Below, piece by piece: positions 31,269 to 33,995 of a stretch of 33,995 bases of DNA. Where the stretch lies: positions 1 through 33,995 of the forward strand of contig JAIQFW010000023.1 of assembly GCA_020073105.1 (NCBI GenBank), read 5' to 3'. Both the position numbers and the translations under genes were made by a program. Origin of the DNA: Terriglobia bacterium (lineage in GTDB: Bacteria > Acidobacteriota > Terriglobia > Terriglobales > Acidobacteriaceae). Each line of letters opens with the position of its first letter. Position 1 is the stretch's first letter. The notes beneath the pieces are model-generated. The model made no database searches. It was given only the letters and a program-made list of their open reading frames with translations, and was not told the DNA's origin.

Positions 31269-32827
31269 TTGGCCTACGACGATCTGCGTGAATGGATCGC
31301 GGCGCTCGAGCGCGCCGGCGAGTTGAAGAAAGTTCGGACCGAAGTTGATCCCATCCTCGAAATTGCCGAGATCACGGACCGGGTGAGCAAAGGCATAGCT
31401 AGTGGAGGCCGGGCGTCCTCGCCCGGCGGGCAGGCTCTTCTTTTTCAGAACATCAAGGGTCATCCCGGTTCCCAAGTTCTGATCAATCAGTTTGGCTCGG
31501 CTCGGCGCATGAATATGGCACTGGAGGTGAACTCTCTCGATCAAGTCGCCGACCGCATTCGCGCTTTCATGGACGTGAAGTCCCCTCAAGGTTTTCTCGA
31601 CAAAGTGAAGATGTTGCCCATGCTCGCAGAAATGGGAAAGTTCTTCCCCAAGACGGTCTCCACCGGCCCATGTAAGGAGGTTATCAAACGTGACAATTTC
31701 TCCTTGCTGGATTTCCCCATCCTGCAATGTTGGCCGAAAGACGCTGGACGGTTTATTACCCTGCCCTGCGTGGTCACTCGCGATCCCAAGACCGGCAAGC
31801 GCAACGTCGGCATGTATCGGATGCAGGTGTACGACGAGCGCACAGCCGGTATGCCGAGGCTCTACGCAGGGCCTCTGTAGAGACGTTGCTTGGCAACGTC
31901 TCGGAGACGCAGCAAGCTGCGTCTCTACGGGTCGATGTGATGGCTCGCACGTCGGGGGGATCCGAGTTACCCGAGGGAACTCTGCCCGGTGGCAAGATGG
32001 AAGTCGCCGTCGCCATCGGAACTGACCCGGCCATCACGTTCTCCGCCATCGTTCCCGCCCCGCCGGATGTCGAAGAGTATCTGATCGCCGGATTCCTTCG
32101 GGAGAAGCCAGTGGAATTAGTGAAGTGCGAGACCGTGGATCTCGAAGTTCCAGCCGGCACGGAGATCGTTCTCGAAGGCCACGTCCACCTCGATGAACTC
32201 CGCAGCGAAGGCCCTTTCGGCGATCACACTGGTTTCTACTCGCTGGAAGACCTCTACCCGGTATTTCATGTCAGCTGCATCACGCACCGCAAAGACCCGA
32301 TCTACGCCACGACCATCGTGGGCAAGCCGCCGATGGAAGACGGCTGGATGGGAAAAGCGGTGGAGCGCATTTTCCTGCCGTTGATAAGGCTTACTATCCC
32401 CGAACTGGTGGATATCAATCTCCCAATCGAGGGTGTTTTTCACAACCTGATCATCGTCTCAATCAGGAAGTCTTATCCCGGCCAGGCCCGCAAAGTGATG
32501 AACGCCATCTGGTCGTTGGGCCAGGCCATGTTTACCAAATGCATTATCGTGGTCGACGAAGACGTGAATGTACAGGACGTCGGCGAAGTCACGCTGAAGG
32601 TTCTCAACCACATTGACCCGGAACGCGACATCCAGTTCATGCTCGGTCCGGTCGATTCGCTTGACCACGCCTCTCGCCTGCCGAACTACGGCTCGAAGAT
32701 GGGTATCGATGCTACTCGTAAATGGTCCGCCGAGGGCTTCTCCCGTCCTTGGCCCGACGAAATCCTGATGGACGAGAAGACCAAGGCGCTGGTGGACAAG
32801 AAGTGGAAAGAGTTGGGGCTGGAATAA
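31269..32827 (+). pseudogene. ubiD: UbiD-family decarboxylase, interrupted by tandem palindromes
   Basis: UbiD enzymes decarboxylate aromatic or alpha,beta-unsaturated acids with prenylated FMN. Residues 1-200 (frame of TTG 31,269, ggagg upstream) reach NVGMYRMQVYDERTAGM, then a stop at 31,878. The family next needs HWQ and about 25 more residues, which are missing. The second frame resumes at VDVMARTSGG and continues GGKMEVAVAIGTDPA, PPDVEEYLIAGFL, GPFGDHTGFYSLEDLYPVFH and SLDHASRLPNYGSKMGIDATRKW to 32,827. The join needs a two-base frame change and contains the hairpins at 31,855-31,928. Both halves are well preserved, so loss may be recent, or this could be a sequencing or assembly artefact. 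Confidence 0.75.
31855..31928. repeat. three tandem palindromes inside ubiD
   Basis: GAGGC...GCCTC (31,856-31,876), GAGACGTTGC-TTG-GCAACGTCTC (31,880-31,902) and GAGACGCAGC-AA-GCTGCGTCTC (31,904-31,925) follow each other. Outer arms GTAGAGACG and CGTCTCTAC (31,877-31,928) also match. Confidence 0.75.
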
Positions 32828-32836
32828 AGCACGCAG

Positions 32837-32880
32837 GAACAGCCGCCCTCGGCTGTCCGGCGGAACGAAGCCCCGCAGTG
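32837..32880 (+). repeat. dispersed hairpin repeat (copy 2)
   Basis: Core acagccgccctcggctgt (stem acagccg / cggctgt, 4-base loop) lies 11 bases after the ubiD stop. It is similar to the copy at 1,708, also after a stop codon. Confidence 0.6.
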
Positions 32881-32934
32881 CCTTGGGATAGCGCATAATG
32901 TACGTGGAGCGAGAGGACTAGATCGCGATGACGA

Positions 32935-33995
32935 ATGTTTAGGCTTCGGTTTCTGGTGCTTGCCGGGCTGCTCACGATTGCGCAACTCTCAGCGCAAACA
33001 CCTGCCACCCCTCGGATTCAGGCGAACTCCAATCGTACGCCAGCCGGAACGATGGAGAATGGCATTCTGACCCTCCACCTGGTGTTGCAGCAAGCTGATT
33101 GGTATCCCGAGGCCGACACCGGCCCCAGCATGAAAGTTTATGCGTTCGGCGAGGAGGGCAAGGCCCCGCAAGTGCCCGGTCCGCTGATTCGTGTTCCTGA
33201 GCGCACGGAAGTCCGCGTCACCCTGCGCAACCTGTTGCCGAATGCAGCCGTTGTATACGGTTTGCACCAGCATCCCGGCGACGCCAAAGATGTTGTTCAG
33301 GTTGCCCCCGGGGAAGTTCGGGAGCTGAGTTTCCACGCCGGCACGCCCGGGACCTACCAGTACTGGGCGCGAGCAGGTGGACCTGTAGTCAAGGACCGAC
33401 CGTTTCGCGAGGACAGCCAGCTGGCGGGCGCGCTCGTCATCGACGCGCCGGGATCTGTGCCTGACGATCGCGTGTTCGTGATCGGGAACTGGCGCAGCCA
33501 GGCAGAGCGGGCGCTTTCTCAGGACGTTCCAGTGATTAATGGCAAGTCCTGGCCTTACACCGAGCGCTTGAGTTACAACGCGGGCGAAGCCGTCCGCTGG
33601 CGGTGGATCAACGCTAGCGATGGGCCGCACCCTATGCACCTGCACGGTTCCTATTACCGCGTCGACAGTGTGGGTGATGGCGAGCGTGATACTCAATTCA
33701 CACCCGAGAACCAAGCGATGGTTGTCACTCGCGGCATGGTTGCCGGTTCGACGATGACTACATTCTGGGTTCCGCCCGCGGGACGATGGGTCTTCCACTG
33801 CCACATCCTTAAGCACTTCTTGCCCGAAAGTACGGTGGCGGGTGCGATGGGAATGCCCGAGCACAGCTCGAATCACATGGCCGGCCTGGTTCTCGGTATC
33901 ACGGTAGCGGGCAAACGTCCTCCACCCACCTCTCACGGCGAGCTGCGAAAACTTCGATTGCTGGTCCGCCAGCGCCCGGCGCAGAACGGTTTAGC
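32935..33995 (+). CDS. multicopper oxidase-like protein (3' end outside window)
   Basis: An exported cupredoxin protein begins at ATG 32,935 with a signal peptide (FLVLAGLLTIAQLSA) and stays open to the right edge, 353 residues here. The middle and C-terminal signatures are GPHPMHLHGSYY (copper-binding HPMHLHG) and GRWVFHCHILKHF (HCHxxxH), both with intact ligands. In the first cupredoxin the usual HWHG and HxH ligands are replaced by GLHQHPGD and TYQYWARA. So the trinuclear centre may be incomplete, which suggests a variant enzyme. NHMAGLVLGI follows. No ribosome binding site is strong. The gene is 107 bases after ubiD and may share little regulation. Confidence 0.78.
   Translation, partial: MFRLRFLVLAGLLTIAQLSAQTPATPRIQANSNRTPAGTMENGILTLHLVLQQADWYPEADTGPSMKVYAFGEEGKAPQVPGPLIRVPERTEVRVTLRNLLPNAAVVYGLHQHPGDAKDVVQVAPGEVRELSFHAGTPGTYQYWARAGGPVVKDRPFREDSQLAGALVIDAPGSVPDDRVFVIGNWRSQAERALSQDVPVINGKSWPYTERLSYNAGEAVRWRWINASDGPHPMHLHGSYYRVDSVGDGERDTQFTPENQAMVVTRGMVAGSTMTTFWVPPAGRWVFHCHILKHFLPESTVAGAMGMPEHSSNHMAGLVLGITVAGKRPPPTSHGELRKLRLLVRQRPAQNGL

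Noticed and set aside
32989-33936. Open frame on the reverse strand opposite the multicopper oxidase
   Set aside because: The + strand encodes clear cupredoxin motifs, and the antisense product has no recognisable features.
1-33995. CRISPR array, prophage or plasmid origin
   Set aside because: No evenly spaced direct repeats, phage structural genes or replication initiator were seen.

Overview
The window is about 34 kb of GC-rich bacterial chromosome with dense, mostly single-gene or two-gene transcription units on both strands. The gene set suggests a soil-type Acidobacteriota (Terriglobia-like): a BshB1-type bacillithiol deacetylase, PilZ proteins, a fused homocysteine methyltransferase/MTHFR, a large penicillin-acylase-family hydrolase, many small zinc-ribbon proteins, and short dispersed palindromic repeats of a kind I associate with that phylum. 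This assignment is inference from gene content; no rRNA or universal marker gene is present.

Layout. 1-5.8 kb: a 5'-truncated PEP synthase fragment, hpt, a metallo-beta-lactamase-fold hydrolase, an O-methyltransferase, a HEAT-repeat protein, a small membrane protein, bshB1, a HigBA toxin-antitoxin pair with a very clear promoter, and a fluoride-resistance operon (crcB plus DUF190) under a fluoride riboswitch. 5.8-13.5 kb: polyprenyl diphosphate synthase, a degenerate receiver protein with its own terminator, xseB, the methionine-synthesis fusion, a beta-propeller lipoprotein and a penicillin acylase. 13.5-18 kb: a Fur-family regulator, a cluster of zinc-ribbon membrane proteins around a YidD-like protein, a DHH phosphoesterase and a DUF2127 protein. 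18-21.2 kb: a secreted protein with a pilin-like C-terminus, a PilZ-TM-SPOR fusion, and tRNA-Arg(CCT). 21.3-25 kb: methylmalonyl-CoA decarboxylase (scpB) facing a TetR regulator, a strongly structured non-coding region that looks like an RNA gene, a membrane protein, a recombinase-domain protein and a 7Fe-type ferredoxin. 25-34 kb: two Cys-rich small proteins, a DDAH-like amidinohydrolase, a cytochrome c, small proteins, an alpha/beta hydrolase, a PilZ protein, a FabF-type ketosynthase, a broken ubiD containing tandem palindromes, and the start of a multicopper oxidase that runs off the window.

Cross-links. Sites of the form GTGA-N6-TCAC lie upstream of the ferredoxin, the cytochrome c and the pilin-like secreted protein, which suggests a shared CRP/FNR-family regulator. 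The most unusual signal is the nested-hairpin region at about 23,091-23,260: two perfect GNRA tetraloop hairpins, a long closing stem and two mutually exclusive inner hairpins, with a perfect -35 box upstream. The ubiD lesion and three families of dispersed palindromes show recent small-element activity.
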